Origin: a virus | Length of the DNA: 44,392 nt | IMG/VR virus record: IMGVR_UViG_3300043468_000664 | Coordinates: 1-44,392 of that record | Reading direction: 5' to 3' (one strand) | Shown: positions 6,624 to 13,249 of the stretch, piece after piece | Position numbering within the stretch: position 1 is the first letter of the stretch | How the letters are laid out: the number at the start of each line of letters is the position of its first letter | Notes under the pieces: generated by a model | What the model was told of the DNA's origin: nothing | The model's database searches: none | The model's input: only the letters and a program-made list of their open reading frames with translations | Program-made: the position numbers and the translations under genes

Positions 6624-6791
6624 ATGAAACAGTTGCAATTACCACTAACAACTAACCACGCACAACGGATCACTCACAAACTACAACAAGCAATCCAATA
6701 TGCTAAGGAGCACCCAGATGAAGTAATGCTCGCACTAATGACTATCCTGTTATTAGACATTGAAGATGACTTAGACGATGTCTCCAAGTAA
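6624..6791 (+). CDS. hypothetical small acidic-tailed protein
   Basis: A 55-aa protein from the ATG at 6624 (MKQLQLPLTTNHAQRITHKL). It has a central hydrophobic stretch (VMLALMTILLLDI) and an acidic C-terminus (EDDLDDVSK). The longer upstream frame would read through hairpin element C, so this start is preferred. Function unknown; possibly a membrane-associated early protein. Confidence 0.55.
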   Translation: MKQLQLPLTTNHAQRITHKLQQAIQYAKEHPDEVMLALMTILLLDIEDDLDDVSK

Positions 6792-6804
6792 CCAAAGGAT
6801 ACTT
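6786..6804 (+). promoter_or_regulatory. Shine-Dalgarno in hairpin loop
   Basis: AAGTA pairs with TACTT (perfect 5 bp) around the loop ACCAAAGGA, which carries the ribosome site of the 6809 gene. It is a candidate binding site for the phage or host CsrA. Confidence 0.4.
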
Positions 6805-6808
6805 AACC

Positions 6809-7012
6809 ATGGCTTCAAATCCGTATACGGTTCTAAATCTAAACACTGTCCACTGGGATTGGCTCGTTGATCACGAGAACCAGTTGGCTAACCACGAATC
6901 ATCAGACGTTGATATCGATACAGCGTTTGACGATGCAGACAATGCCAGCCAGTTGGCAAAGCTGCTTTCCGACTACAACTTAACAACCATAGGTAACTAC
7001 AATGACCGTTAA
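6809..7012 (+). CDS. hypothetical acidic protein
   Basis: A 67-aa strongly acidic protein (MASNPYTVLNLNTVHWDWL, then a DVDIDTAFDDADNA stretch). AAAGGA lies 9 nt before the ATG, inside a short hairpin. The end overlaps the start of the 7002 gene by 11 nt. Acidic small phage proteins can be DNA mimics, but nothing here proves that. Confidence 0.6.
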   Translation: MASNPYTVLNLNTVHWDWLVDHENQLANHESSDVDIDTAFDDADNASQLAKLLSDYNLTTIGNYNDR

Positions 7013-7646
7013 AGATCAGACTTTCATCCCCAACGTCATCGGCTACATGTCCGAGAAAAACACCACTATTGGCTCCATAGCCAAGTACGTGGAGTCTCAA
7101 CAAGCGGACGATCCGCTCGAGCGTATTGCTCTTGCATTCTTCCGTTTGCAGCGCGCTCGTCAGGCTGCAGTGACCGCCGAGCTTGAGCAGGGAGTCCCGG
7201 TTGAGGGACCGCCGTTCAAGCCGGAGCGTTTGCTCAGCTTCATTCAGTCCATCATGAACGGTGTCTGCTGGGCCGCTCGCCGCTTGTATGTGGCGAACGA
7301 CAAGCAGGAATTCGGCAACGGCATCGACTTCTCACAAGACGTCGGTGACTATGTCGGAGTCTACGCTACGAACGAGCGTATCCCCGAGCTGGTGGATAGC
7401 GACTTCATGGCGCTCACCCGCCTGCACACTTTGCTCGCCGCCAAGATGGCGTACCTCACCGACATCGCTCCGCTCTACCACTTCGAGCAGCGCGCCAAGG
7501 ACGAGGACGGCAACTGGTACGTCGAGACGGTGTGTAACTCGTTCTCGCAGGCCATGCCGGTTATGGACGACATTGTCGCCCGTCTCCAGCAGGAATCCGA
7601 GGCTAACGAAGTTGCTGATTTTATGAAGCAGCTGCGCGCCGCGTAA
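7002..7646 (+). CDS. hypothetical protein, 214 aa
   Basis: A soluble, mostly helical protein beginning MTVKDQTFIPNVIGYMSEKN. It has repeated helical acidic/basic segments (LERIALAFFRLQRARQAAVTA; DDIVARLQQESEANEVADFMKQLR). No catalytic motif or membrane segment is evident. It is the largest gene of the first early cluster and is followed by two strong hairpins (7665-7730). Family not recognised. Confidence 0.7.
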   Translation: MTVKDQTFIPNVIGYMSEKNTTIGSIAKYVESQQADDPLERIALAFFRLQRARQAAVTAELEQGVPVEGPPFKPERLLSFIQSIMNGVCWAARRLYVANDKQEFGNGIDFSQDVGDYVGVYATNERIPELVDSDFMALTRLHTLLAAKMAYLTDIAPLYHFEQRAKDEDGNWYVETVCNSFSQAMPVMDDIVARLQQESEANEVADFMKQLRAA

Positions 7647-7664
7647 CCAAACCCTAGAGAAGGT

Positions 7665-7730
7665 TGGTCGTCACCCTTGACCAAAACGACCACGGTCCCT
7701 CCCCGTCGCTGATACCTCGGCGGGGAGGGA
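7665..7730 (+). promoter_or_regulatory. structured intergenic leader with two stem-loops
   Basis: Hairpin 1: TGGTCGT (7665-7671) pairs with ACGACCA (7686-7692). Hairpin 2: TCCCTCCCCGTCG (7696-7708) pairs with CGGCGGGGAGGGA (7718-7730), 13 bp with one G-T, loop CTGATACCT. No T-run follows, so these are more likely a leader or stability element for the 7763 gene than a terminator. Confidence 0.6.
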
Positions 7731-7762
7731 TCAACTTCTGGCCGCCAGGGAGACAGTGTGCC

Positions 7763-7948
7763 ATGACTAATGGCCTAAAAAACCTACTGACACAGTTATC
7801 GACTGAACAAAAGTTAGCTTTAGAGATACACGAAATCATGCACGCTGTGCTTACCCATTCTAACACCAAGTTAAAGAATCAGAAGTTTTACAACTACTCA
7901 GTACAAGAGCTTTACGACTTTTTGCAACGTGCCGATACCAACGGCTAG
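7763..7948 (+). CDS. hypothetical small protein
   Basis: A 61-aa protein from the ATG at 7763, preceded by AGGGAG. Sequence MTNGLKNLLTQLSTEQKLAL with further helical content. HEIMHAVLTH looks superficially like a metallopeptidase helix but is HxxxH, not HExxH. Flanked by structured RNA on both sides. Family unknown. Confidence 0.55.
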   Translation: MTNGLKNLLTQLSTEQKLALEIHEIMHAVLTHSNTKLKNQKFYNYSVQELYDFLQRADTNG

Positions 7949-8126
7949 TGTGACGCGCACGATGAGAAACGGGATGGTTTCCCGTAGCGTTCTCCCCGGT
8001 GAATTCCGGCGTTAGCAGCACGACAGTCCCCTGTGGTCGGGATGCGGATACCACATTGCGTTAAGTGTTTGTGGTGCGATGACAAAGACCGCCGCATAGG
8101 GGAAGCACTTCATATATAATTACCGA
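7949..8126 (+). ncRNA. non-coding stretch with GGA-loop hairpins (possible CsrA decoy)
   Basis: No supported gene. Hairpin at 7966-7981: GAAAC / GTTTC with hexaloop GGGATG. Hairpin at 8032-8055: TGTGGT / ACCACA with a 12-nt loop holding GGGATG and CGGAT. These resemble the GGA-in-loop sites of CsrB/RsmY/RsmZ RNAs, which titrate CsrA. Alternative pairings exist (ACGGGA with TCCCGT at 7970-7985; ACCACA with TGTGGT near 8070), so the fold needs computation. Confidence 0.45.
8115..8120 (+). promoter_or_regulatory. sigma70-like -10 box
   Basis: A perfect TATAAT preceded by CATA. No good -35 lies at 16-18 bp. It could start a short RNA at about 8127 that ends at the terminator at 8227-8261. Confidence 0.4.
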
Positions 8127-8263
8127 ACCGGAAGTTTAGGGCCTGGCCAGCAGTAATGTATGGCCTCCACCGGATGCTTGGAGAAGGCTAACCCTCTATC
8201 CAGCCCTGACTTCCACCTACCACCACAGCCCGTTTGGCCACCAGGTCAAGCGGGCTTTTTTAT
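8127..8263 (+). ncRNA. candidate small RNA with branched fold
   Basis: About 135 nt between a -10 box and a strong terminator, with no gene. GGAAGT (8130-8135) plus AGGGC (8138-8142) pair with GCCCT (8203-8207) plus ACTTCC (8209-8214), enclosing arms GCCA/TGGC (8146-8164) and CTCCA/TGGAG (8165-8183). The second arm's loop is CCGGATGCT, another CsrA-like GGAUG. The outline is cloverleaf-like, but there is no tRNA T-arm signature. It may be a CsrA decoy or an antisense regulator. Confidence 0.5.
8227..8261 (+). terminator. rho-independent terminator
   Basis: AGCCCGTTTGGCC pairs with GGTCAAGCGGGCT (13 bp, two G-T pairs) around the loop ACCA, followed by five further T. It ends the candidate small RNA before the 8290 gene. 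Confidence 0.85.
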
Positions 8264-8289
8264 TCCCAACACAAAAGGACAACCAGACA

Positions 8290-8547
8290 ATGGCATCTCT
8301 CAACACAAAACAAATCATGAAGACTGCACTCGATGACCTCGTTGCGCAAGGCATCGACAGCGACAACTTGTTTGACTTCATCAGCACCGTAGCCGGAACA
8401 CTCGGCTTTGTATTCGGTGCACTCCACGTATCTACCGAAAAGAAGATCCCGCTAGAAGAAATCGACCTACAGATCGACAGCATGTCTGAGTTCATTAAGT
8501 CATGTGCCCGACGTACGACTGAACTCACCCCGCCCAAAGCCAACTAA
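8290..8547 (+). CDS. hypothetical protein, 85 aa
   Basis: AAAGGAC precedes the ATG (MASLNTKQIMKTALDDLVAQ). An amphipathic, acidic helical protein with a small hydrophobic centre (FISTVAGTLGFVFGALHV). It is the first gene after the terminator at 8227-8261, so a promoter should lie nearby, but none is clear. Family not recognised. Confidence 0.6.
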   Translation: MASLNTKQIMKTALDDLVAQGIDSDNLFDFISTVAGTLGFVFGALHVSTEKKIPLEEIDLQIDSMSEFIKSCARRTTELTPPKAN

Positions 8548-8549
8548 TC

Positions 8550-8810
8550 ATGGATACCTGCAGCACCTGCAAACACTGGCGTCGATGGAAACATAAAGTC
8601 ACCGACCAAGCCACGTTCACATCTCGCATGGGCAACTGCAACATGGTGATGATGTGGTGGGACGCTAGTGAATGGCTCGAAGAAGAGCCGTTCACTCGAG
8701 AAATCAACCCGAAGTTTGCGCACAAACGAGCGTTCGTCCAGGACGCAAGCGACTACAGCGCATGTCTTTACACCCGTGAAGACTTTGGATGTATAGATCA
8801 CAAAAGGTAA
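8550..8810 (+). CDS. small cysteine-rich (zinc-binding-like) phage protein
   Basis: An 86-aa protein with C4, C7 (CSTCKHW), C30, C72 and C81 and a closing DFGCIDHKR. The 'CxxCKHW ... GxC ... DFGC' layout recurs in small phage and prophage proteins of unknown role and suggests metal binding. It starts 2 nt after the previous stop, so it is probably translated by coupling. Confidence 0.65.
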   Translation: MDTCSTCKHWRRWKHKVTDQATFTSRMGNCNMVMMWWDASEWLEEEPFTREINPKFAHKRAFVQDASDYSACLYTREDFGCIDHKR

Positions 8811-8816
8811 AACCAT

Positions 8817-9044
8817 ATGCATTGGAACCACAGAATAGTAGTACAACACAACGAATACCTCGGAGGAGTAGAAACAACCTACCACTTTAAAGAGGTGTTC
8901 TACGAAGACGACGGTACTCCCACAAGCTACAGCGACCCGTTTATGTGCGGTGACAACCTGGAAGAACTCCAGTCTTTAGTTAACCGACTACAAACAGCAC
9001 TAAGCCACCCAGTATTAGACGACTCTATTTTCAAAGAGGACTAA
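8817..9044 (+). CDS. small phage protein, paralogue of next gene
   Basis: A 75-aa protein (MHWNHRIVVQHNEYLGG ...) with a beta-rich N-terminal half, FKEVFYEDDG, then a helix (DNLEELQSLVNRLQTALSHPVLDDSIF). The arrangement 'RIVV - EVFYDDG - DNLEEL - PVLD' resembles a common small phage family of unknown function. It shares this layout with the 9049 gene, pointing to tandem duplication. Confidence 0.6.
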   Translation: MHWNHRIVVQHNEYLGGVETTYHFKEVFYEDDGTPTSYSDPFMCGDNLEELQSLVNRLQTALSHPVLDDSIFKED

Positions 9045-9048
9045 CCAT

Positions 9049-9306
9049 ATGAAACAAGAATACCGATTCATCGTATTTGAGTCCCAGTCCCCACTATATG
9101 AAGAAGACCCCTTCATAGCATTGTGCGTAGTCACTTACGACGAACAGGGCAAACTGTTCAAGTTCAACTACCCAATGCACACGTTCGACAACATCGAACA
9201 AGTAAACACATTTGTACTAGATATCATGCGTGCCGCCCAGCTTCCCATGCTGCATGTTAGTGACTTTCCAGTGTCAGCGTTCGACGACGAAGACATTGAG
9301 TTCTAA
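9049..9306 (+). CDS. small phage protein, paralogue of previous gene
   Basis: An 85-aa protein beginning MKQEYRFIVFESQSPLYEED. AGAGGAC precedes the ATG. Key shared points with the 8817 protein: a beta strand RFIV/RIVV, VTYDEQG versus VFYEDDG, then DNIEQVNTFVLDIMRAA versus DNLEELQSLVNRLQTA, and LPMLHVSDF versus HPVLDDSIF. Function unknown. Confidence 0.6.
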   Translation: MKQEYRFIVFESQSPLYEEDPFIALCVVTYDEQGKLFKFNYPMHTFDNIEQVNTFVLDIMRAAQLPMLHVSDFPVSAFDDEDIEF

Positions 9307-9308
9307 CT

Positions 9309-9425
9309 ATGCTGAAAGCACTCCGCGCTTTTATTAAAAGGATCAACTCTATTAAAGACTATGACTGGCGTCATGTGCCGCCGCCCAACTGGGCATGCAA
9401 ACGCAGCGGCCGTGACTACTGGTAA
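9309..9425 (+). CDS. tiny basic protein, 38 aa
   Basis: It starts 2 nt after the previous stop and fills the gap before the 9431 gene. MLKALRAFIKRINSIKDYDW, then a proline/tryptophan-rich tail ending RSGRDYW. Strongly basic. No good ribosome site, so it would depend on coupling. Listed because it fits the otherwise gap-free operon. Confidence 0.4.
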   Translation: MLKALRAFIKRINSIKDYDWRHVPPPNWACKRSGRDYW

Positions 9426-9430
9426 CTATC

Positions 9431-9778
9431 ATGAAAAAACCAAACGTAATACCACCAGGAAAAATACTAATCGACTACGACATGTACAACAGTGTGCTAC
9501 TCCTAGCAGAGTTCAACGGAGTGGAATACGTAAACTACGAAGTCATACAAGACTTTCCACTTTTACCTGCAAACAAACCACGAGTTACTAACAAACTACG
9601 TAACTTTTTCCACAGTGACACTATTCTTTTCTCTAGAAAAAACTCCAACGTAGTGCATCAAGCACATGAGTACGTAAAAGCTAATAAACACAGATTCCCC
9701 GAATACACATCCGAAGAACACAAACAACACTGGGTAGGACTATGGCAAGTAAATATGCATGCCAATCGTGTGGCATAA
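9431..9778 (+). CDS. hypothetical protein, 115 aa
   Basis: Begins MKKPNVIPPGKILIDYDMYN. Mixed alpha/beta and basic, with no recognised motif. No clear ribosome site. The 3' end overlaps the 9742 gene by 37 nt in another frame. Family not recognised. Confidence 0.6.
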   Translation: MKKPNVIPPGKILIDYDMYNSVLLLAEFNGVEYVNYEVIQDFPLLPANKPRVTNKLRNFFHSDTILFSRKNSNVVHQAHEYVKANKHRFPEYTSEEHKQHWVGLWQVNMHANRVA

Positions 9779-9927
9779 CTTTCGAAGAAGACGAAATAGT
9801 CCCTGTTCACGAAGGCAACAACGTGCACTACGTAGGCGACGGCAGATATCTTGAAGACGTCGAATACGACGGTTGCCCATACTGCCTAAGCATTAGCATT
9901 GATCCAATAGAAACTGACGACGAATAA
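9742..9927 (+). CDS. small zinc-ribbon protein
   Basis: A 61-aa acidic protein with two CxxC knuckles (C7/C10 and C45/C48, CQSC and CPYC), the pattern of a zinc ribbon. Similar short ribbons occur in phage proteins that touch nucleic acids or host RNA polymerase. TAGGAC sits very close to the ATG. The overlap with the 9431 gene suggests coupling. Confidence 0.6.
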   Translation: MASKYACQSCGITFEEDEIVPVHEGNNVHYVGDGRYLEDVEYDGCPYCLSISIDPIETDDE

Positions 9928-9940
9928 CGGAGCACTAACA

Positions 9941-10246
9941 ATGTTCTTTCTATCCGGCTTACTTGCAGCTCTAGCAATGATCTTTTTGCTACTTAAACTT
10001 AACCTACGACGTATCGCAAAGTACGACATCTTCCTGGACGTAGTACTTACGTTCTTCTTTATCTGGATCTTTGCCGGTACTTTCGCCGGTATGATGGCTG
10101 GCCTTTGGGCCGGTGCACTCATATCCATATTCTTGTGGTGGGCTAAACGTAGCCTGCCGCAAGAAGAACTCAAGTGGATCAAGACCAAGCGTTTTCCGTA
10201 TCGGAAGCTAGCTTGGGTAACGATCATTAAAACCAAAAACCGTTAA
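9941..10246 (+). CDS. small membrane protein
   Basis: A 101-aa protein with hydrophobic stretches at about residues 2-19 (FFLSGLLAALAMIFLLL), 31-46 (FLDVVLTFFFIWIFAG) and 48-66 (FAGMMAGLWAGALISIFLWW), then a basic cytoplasmic tail. CGGAG precedes the ATG. It is in the early block, so a holin role is unlikely; superinfection exclusion or membrane remodelling are guesses. It is the last gene before the structured MoxR leader. Confidence 0.65.
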   Translation: MFFLSGLLAALAMIFLLLKLNLRRIAKYDIFLDVVLTFFFIWIFAGTFAGMMAGLWAGALISIFLWWAKRSLPQEELKWIKTKRFPYRKLAWVTIIKTKNR

Positions 10247-10379
10247 CTAACATCTGGCCTCTGGCCGGTTGCAGACTTCAGCCCCCCTGAACCCAGCTCT
10301 TGGTGACCAGTGCAAGCCAAGAGTCGTTGTCTGTAACTGGTCAGAGGTTAGACCTATCGCATTACTTAAGGAGTAAACA
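10247..10379 (+). promoter_or_regulatory. structured 5' leader of the MoxR module
   Basis: 133 nt without a gene. CTAACATCTGGCC (10247-10259) can pair with GGTCAGAGGTTAG (10339-10351; 11 of 13 are matches). Inside is CTCTTGG (10297-10303) with CCAAGAG (10317-10323). A competing helix joins GACCAGT (10305-10311) to ACTGGTC (10336-10342), which would break both. At 10362-10376 TTACT/AGTAA encloses the ribosome site. The mutually exclusive helices suggest a switch or regulator-binding leader. Confidence 0.5.
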
Positions 10380-11378
10380 ATGCGCACTATTCGTCCATCA
10401 CAACTCAAGTCCGAACTAAAAGCCAACGCCTTAGCCCGCGTGCCAAGCATGATCTGGGGCCCGCCAGGCCTCGGTAAATCTCAGATTGTTTATCAATTTT
10501 CCAACGACCTATACGCCAAGGTCTTCGAGCTTCGTGCCAACTTGTTTGACCCCGTCGACGTTCGCGGCGGTCTCAAAGTAGTTGAGCAAGCCGACGGCTC
10601 GTACCGAACTCGTTACGGCGTGCCTGAGGATTACCCCGACACTAACTACCAGGGCACCGTCGTGCTGCTCATCGACGAGTTGCCTAACGCACCTAAAGCT
10701 ACGCAAAACGCGTTGCTGCAGTTGACGCTCGATCGCAAGATCGGCACTTACGTTCTTCCAGAAAACACCATCATTGTTGGTGCAGGTAACCGTTCGCAAG
10801 ATCGTGCCGCTGTGCACGAGATGCCAACGCCTGTTAAGAACCGCTTCGCGCATTACACGCTCGAGGCAAACATCGACGACTGGGTAGCCTGGGCGCTTCG
10901 TAACAAAATCGACGACAGCATCATCTCGTTCCTTCGTTACCGTCCGAGTCTGCTTCACAGCTTAGACGCCAACGACTACGCGTTCCCGTCGCCCCGTACC
11001 TGGGAGATGGTCAGCCGCAAGTTGCCGCATATGAACGACATGTTCTACGGCGTTGCATCGCTTGTTGGCGACGGCCCGGCTGGCGAGTACTTGGCTCACA
11101 AGGCAATCCACAAGGATCTGCCTGACATCGAAGAGCTCATCAAGAACCCGTCAACCAGCCACGTTCCGAGCGACCCATCAGCTCTGTACGCAATTGCCGG
11201 TGCGCTGGCATCACGCGTAGACCAGCTGAACTTCGACGCGATCATGCGTTACAACAGACGTTTGCCACGCGAGTTTCAAGTAGTTCTTGTCCGCGACTGC
11301 TTGGCTAAAGAACGTACTTTGATTAACGAAAAGTCATTCAAGGACTGGACCACTGCTAACGTAGAAGTAGTCATCTAA
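10380..11378 (+). CDS. MoxR-type AAA+ ATPase
   Basis: A 332-aa protein with Walker A GPPGLGKS (27-34), Walker B VVLLIDE (94-100) and the sensor-1 motif IIVGAGNR (131-138), as in MoxR-family AAA+ proteins. These remodel partner proteins and usually work with a von Willebrand A protein. Here the vWA protein is encoded two genes downstream. AAGGAG lies 5 nt before the ATG inside a small hairpin. It follows a long structured leader, so the module is probably regulated as a unit. The substrate is unknown. Confidence 0.85.
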   Translation: MRTIRPSQLKSELKANALARVPSMIWGPPGLGKSQIVYQFSNDLYAKVFELRANLFDPVDVRGGLKVVEQADGSYRTRYGVPEDYPDTNYQGTVVLLIDELPNAPKATQNALLQLTLDRKIGTYVLPENTIIVGAGNRSQDRAAVHEMPTPVKNRFAHYTLEANIDDWVAWALRNKIDDSIISFLRYRPSLLHSLDANDYAFPSPRTWEMVSRKLPHMNDMFYGVASLVGDGPAGEYLAHKAIHKDLPDIEELIKNPSTSHVPSDPSALYAIAGALASRVDQLNFDAIMRYNRRLPREFQVVLVRDCLAKERTLINEKSFKDWTTANVEVVI

Positions 11379-11388
11379 GGAGAATCAC

Positions 11389-12081
11389 ATGGCTTCTGTA
11401 CGATTAACTAACGAAATCCGTAGCGATATTCATCGTAACGCTATGGAAGCTTTCAAGGTTGCCAAACCTATGCCCAAGCCTACTACTTGGCTTTGCGACC
11501 GAATCCGCGACGGCATCATGGGATCCGAAGCGTATAAGGTTCTTAAAGATATGTACGAGACACGCAACCGCTATACGTTCACTTCGCTTGGCGGAGTACC
11601 TAACAACGTAGCTCAGACTGCTGACGCTGTTGTTAACCTATCTTCTAAAACTAACTTTGGCACCACGTCTTTTCCTGACGGTACCAACAAAACTATTCCG
11701 ATTGAGATGGTACCTCAGATCAAGCTTTTCCGAGGCTCGTCCTGGGGCACAGCAGATTTCTGCTTTGAGGACTTTAGTGCGCAGACGCGTGCAGATCTTG
11801 CTGGCCCTTTGCAACAACTTTCTAAAGACATTGTTGATCACTATGCTGAACAGCATGACTATTCCAAAAAGATCAAAGATCTTTTGGACGCTTGCACAAC
11901 AGTTAAGCAATTGCTTACTACCTGGCCAGCAGGCGAATCGTTTGTTCCGCACGAGCACAAGACGCGCATGTACACCAAGGTTACTCGTGTCGAGCGTGCC
12001 AAACAGATCCGAGAAGAAGTTCAATTCGACGACTCATTTGTAAATGAAGTAGTACTTACCGCAAAACTAGTAGGAGGCTAA
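11389..12081 (+). CDS. middle protein of the MoxR-vWA module, unknown
   Basis: A 230-aa soluble protein (MASVRLTNEIRSDIHRNAME ...). AAGGAGA precedes the ATG and the gene ends 1 nt before the vWA gene. The N-terminal 'RLTNEIRxxIxxxAM' and C-terminal 'CTTVKQLLTTWPAGESFVP' remind me of phage proteins annotated as putative nucleotide-modification-associated (Nmad5-like), but this is weak. No catalytic motif is obvious. Its place between MoxR and vWA genes suggests an adaptor or substrate of the complex. Confidence 0.6.
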   Translation: MASVRLTNEIRSDIHRNAMEAFKVAKPMPKPTTWLCDRIRDGIMGSEAYKVLKDMYETRNRYTFTSLGGVPNNVAQTADAVVNLSSKTNFGTTSFPDGTNKTIPIEMVPQIKLFRGSSWGTADFCFEDFSAQTRADLAGPLQQLSKDIVDHYAEQHDYSKKIKDLLDACTTVKQLLTTWPAGESFVPHEHKTRMYTKVTRVERAKQIREEVQFDDSFVNEVVLTAKLVGG

Positions 12082-12082
12082 C

Positions 12083-13201
12083 ATGTCTGCTGAAAGCGCA
12101 CTTATCAAGGCGCGATCGCAACTGCTCATGGAACAGCCGTTCTTCGGAACGCTGGCCTTGAGACTACGCCCCGTTGAAAAAGAGGACGTAAAGACGGCAG
12201 CCACTGACGGCACAAGTTTTTTCTACAACTCTGATTTCATACGGAAACTAGATCCAATGCAGCTTCGTGGGTTAATCGCCCACGAAGTTATGCATTGTGT
12301 CTTCAACCATCAAACTCGCAGACAAGCCCGCGACCACAGCTTGTGGAACGTTGCTTGCGACTACGCTATCAACAACCATCTTGTGGACGCGGGTTTTATT
12401 CTGCCCAAAGGCGGCTTAGTAGATCCGGCTTATAAAGACATGTCTGCAGAAGCCATCTACAGCAAACTCCAACAAGAACCCAAGAAGCACAAGCCGTGCG
12501 CCTGGGGTATTGTGCTTGATGCAAACAGCGGCAGCATAGAGTCTGGTTCTGCTGCCGAGATGGAATCCCAATGGCAGATCGCTGTTGGGGAAGCACTCTC
12601 GGTAGCTAAATCACGCGGCAAGATGCCAGGTCACCTGGAGCTTGCACTAACCGATATTCTTGACCCGAAGGTCGACTGGCGTACTATTCTCTGGCCGTTC
12701 TTTACCGATCTTACTAACGACGACTTTACCTGGCGTAAACCAAATCGTGCTTACATTTCGGAAGACGAATATCTTCCGTCAATGTACGAAGAAGCCTGCG
12801 GTAAAGTTGCAATCGTCGCTGACTCCAGCGGATCTATCTCTGACGAGCAGGGTGTTCAGTTCTTCAGCGAACTAGACGCAGTGCTCGCTCAAGTCCGACC
12901 CGAGTCCGTCGTATTTATACAGTGCGACGCCAACGTCCAGGACGTGCATGTGTTTGACCGTGGACAACGGATCACGGACAACAAACGTACGTTCAAGGGT
13001 CGTGGCGGTACAGCATTTGCCCCGGCATTTGCTTACATTAAAGAGCACCACCCGGATGTCCAGGCAATTGTGTATCTCACAGACCTGGAGTCTAGCGACT
13101 TCGACGAAGCCGAACGCAACTGCATCGCACCGACGCTTTGGGTAGCTACAACGCGACACTCACAAGCGCCATTTGGTACCACTGTATATTTACCCTCTTG
13201 A
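12083..13201 (+). CDS. HExxH metallopeptidase-vWA domain protein
   Basis: A 372-aa protein with two recognisable parts, as in DUF2201-type proteins. The N-terminal part holds LIAHEVMHCVFNHQ, an HExxH zinc-peptidase motif (H67, E68, H71). The C-terminal part is a von Willebrand A-like domain with the MIDAS DSSGS (D247, S249, S251), GRGGTAF (T310) and YLTDLES (D334). Together with the MoxR ATPase it forms a MoxR-vWA module, where the ATPase and the metal-dependent vWA fold act on a partner protein. AGGAGG precedes the ATG. All key residues are present. Confidence 0.85.
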   Translation: MSAESALIKARSQLLMEQPFFGTLALRLRPVEKEDVKTAATDGTSFFYNSDFIRKLDPMQLRGLIAHEVMHCVFNHQTRRQARDHSLWNVACDYAINNHLVDAGFILPKGGLVDPAYKDMSAEAIYSKLQQEPKKHKPCAWGIVLDANSGSIESGSAAEMESQWQIAVGEALSVAKSRGKMPGHLELALTDILDPKVDWRTILWPFFTDLTNDDFTWRKPNRAYISEDEYLPSMYEEACGKVAIVADSSGSISDEQGVQFFSELDAVLAQVRPESVVFIQCDANVQDVHVFDRGQRITDNKRTFKGRGGTAFAPAFAYIKEHHPDVQAIVYLTDLESSDFDEAERNCIAPTLWVATTRHSQAPFGTTVYLPS

Positions 13202-13232
13202 TACAAACTCAGCTACTAACTATCCTCAACGC

Positions 13233-13249
13233 AAAGGTAGGAGACCTTT
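13233..13249 (+). promoter_or_regulatory. perfect hairpin displaying the Shine-Dalgarno
   Basis: AAAGGT pairs perfectly with ACCTTT (6 bp) around the 5-nt loop AGGAG, and the ATG of the 13250 gene follows directly. It is the clearest CsrA-site-like structure in the window: GGA in a hairpin loop overlapping the ribosome site. Confidence 0.6.

Noticed and set aside
7763-7948. Metallopeptidase helix in the 61-aa protein
   Set aside because: The motif is HEIMHAVLTH, with H-E-x-x-H present only as HEIMH but without any third ligand or domain context in such a short protein; treated as coincidence.
8130-8214. tRNA gene
   Set aside because: The cloverleaf-like outline lacks the TTCRA T-loop, D-loop pattern and a normal anticodon arm.
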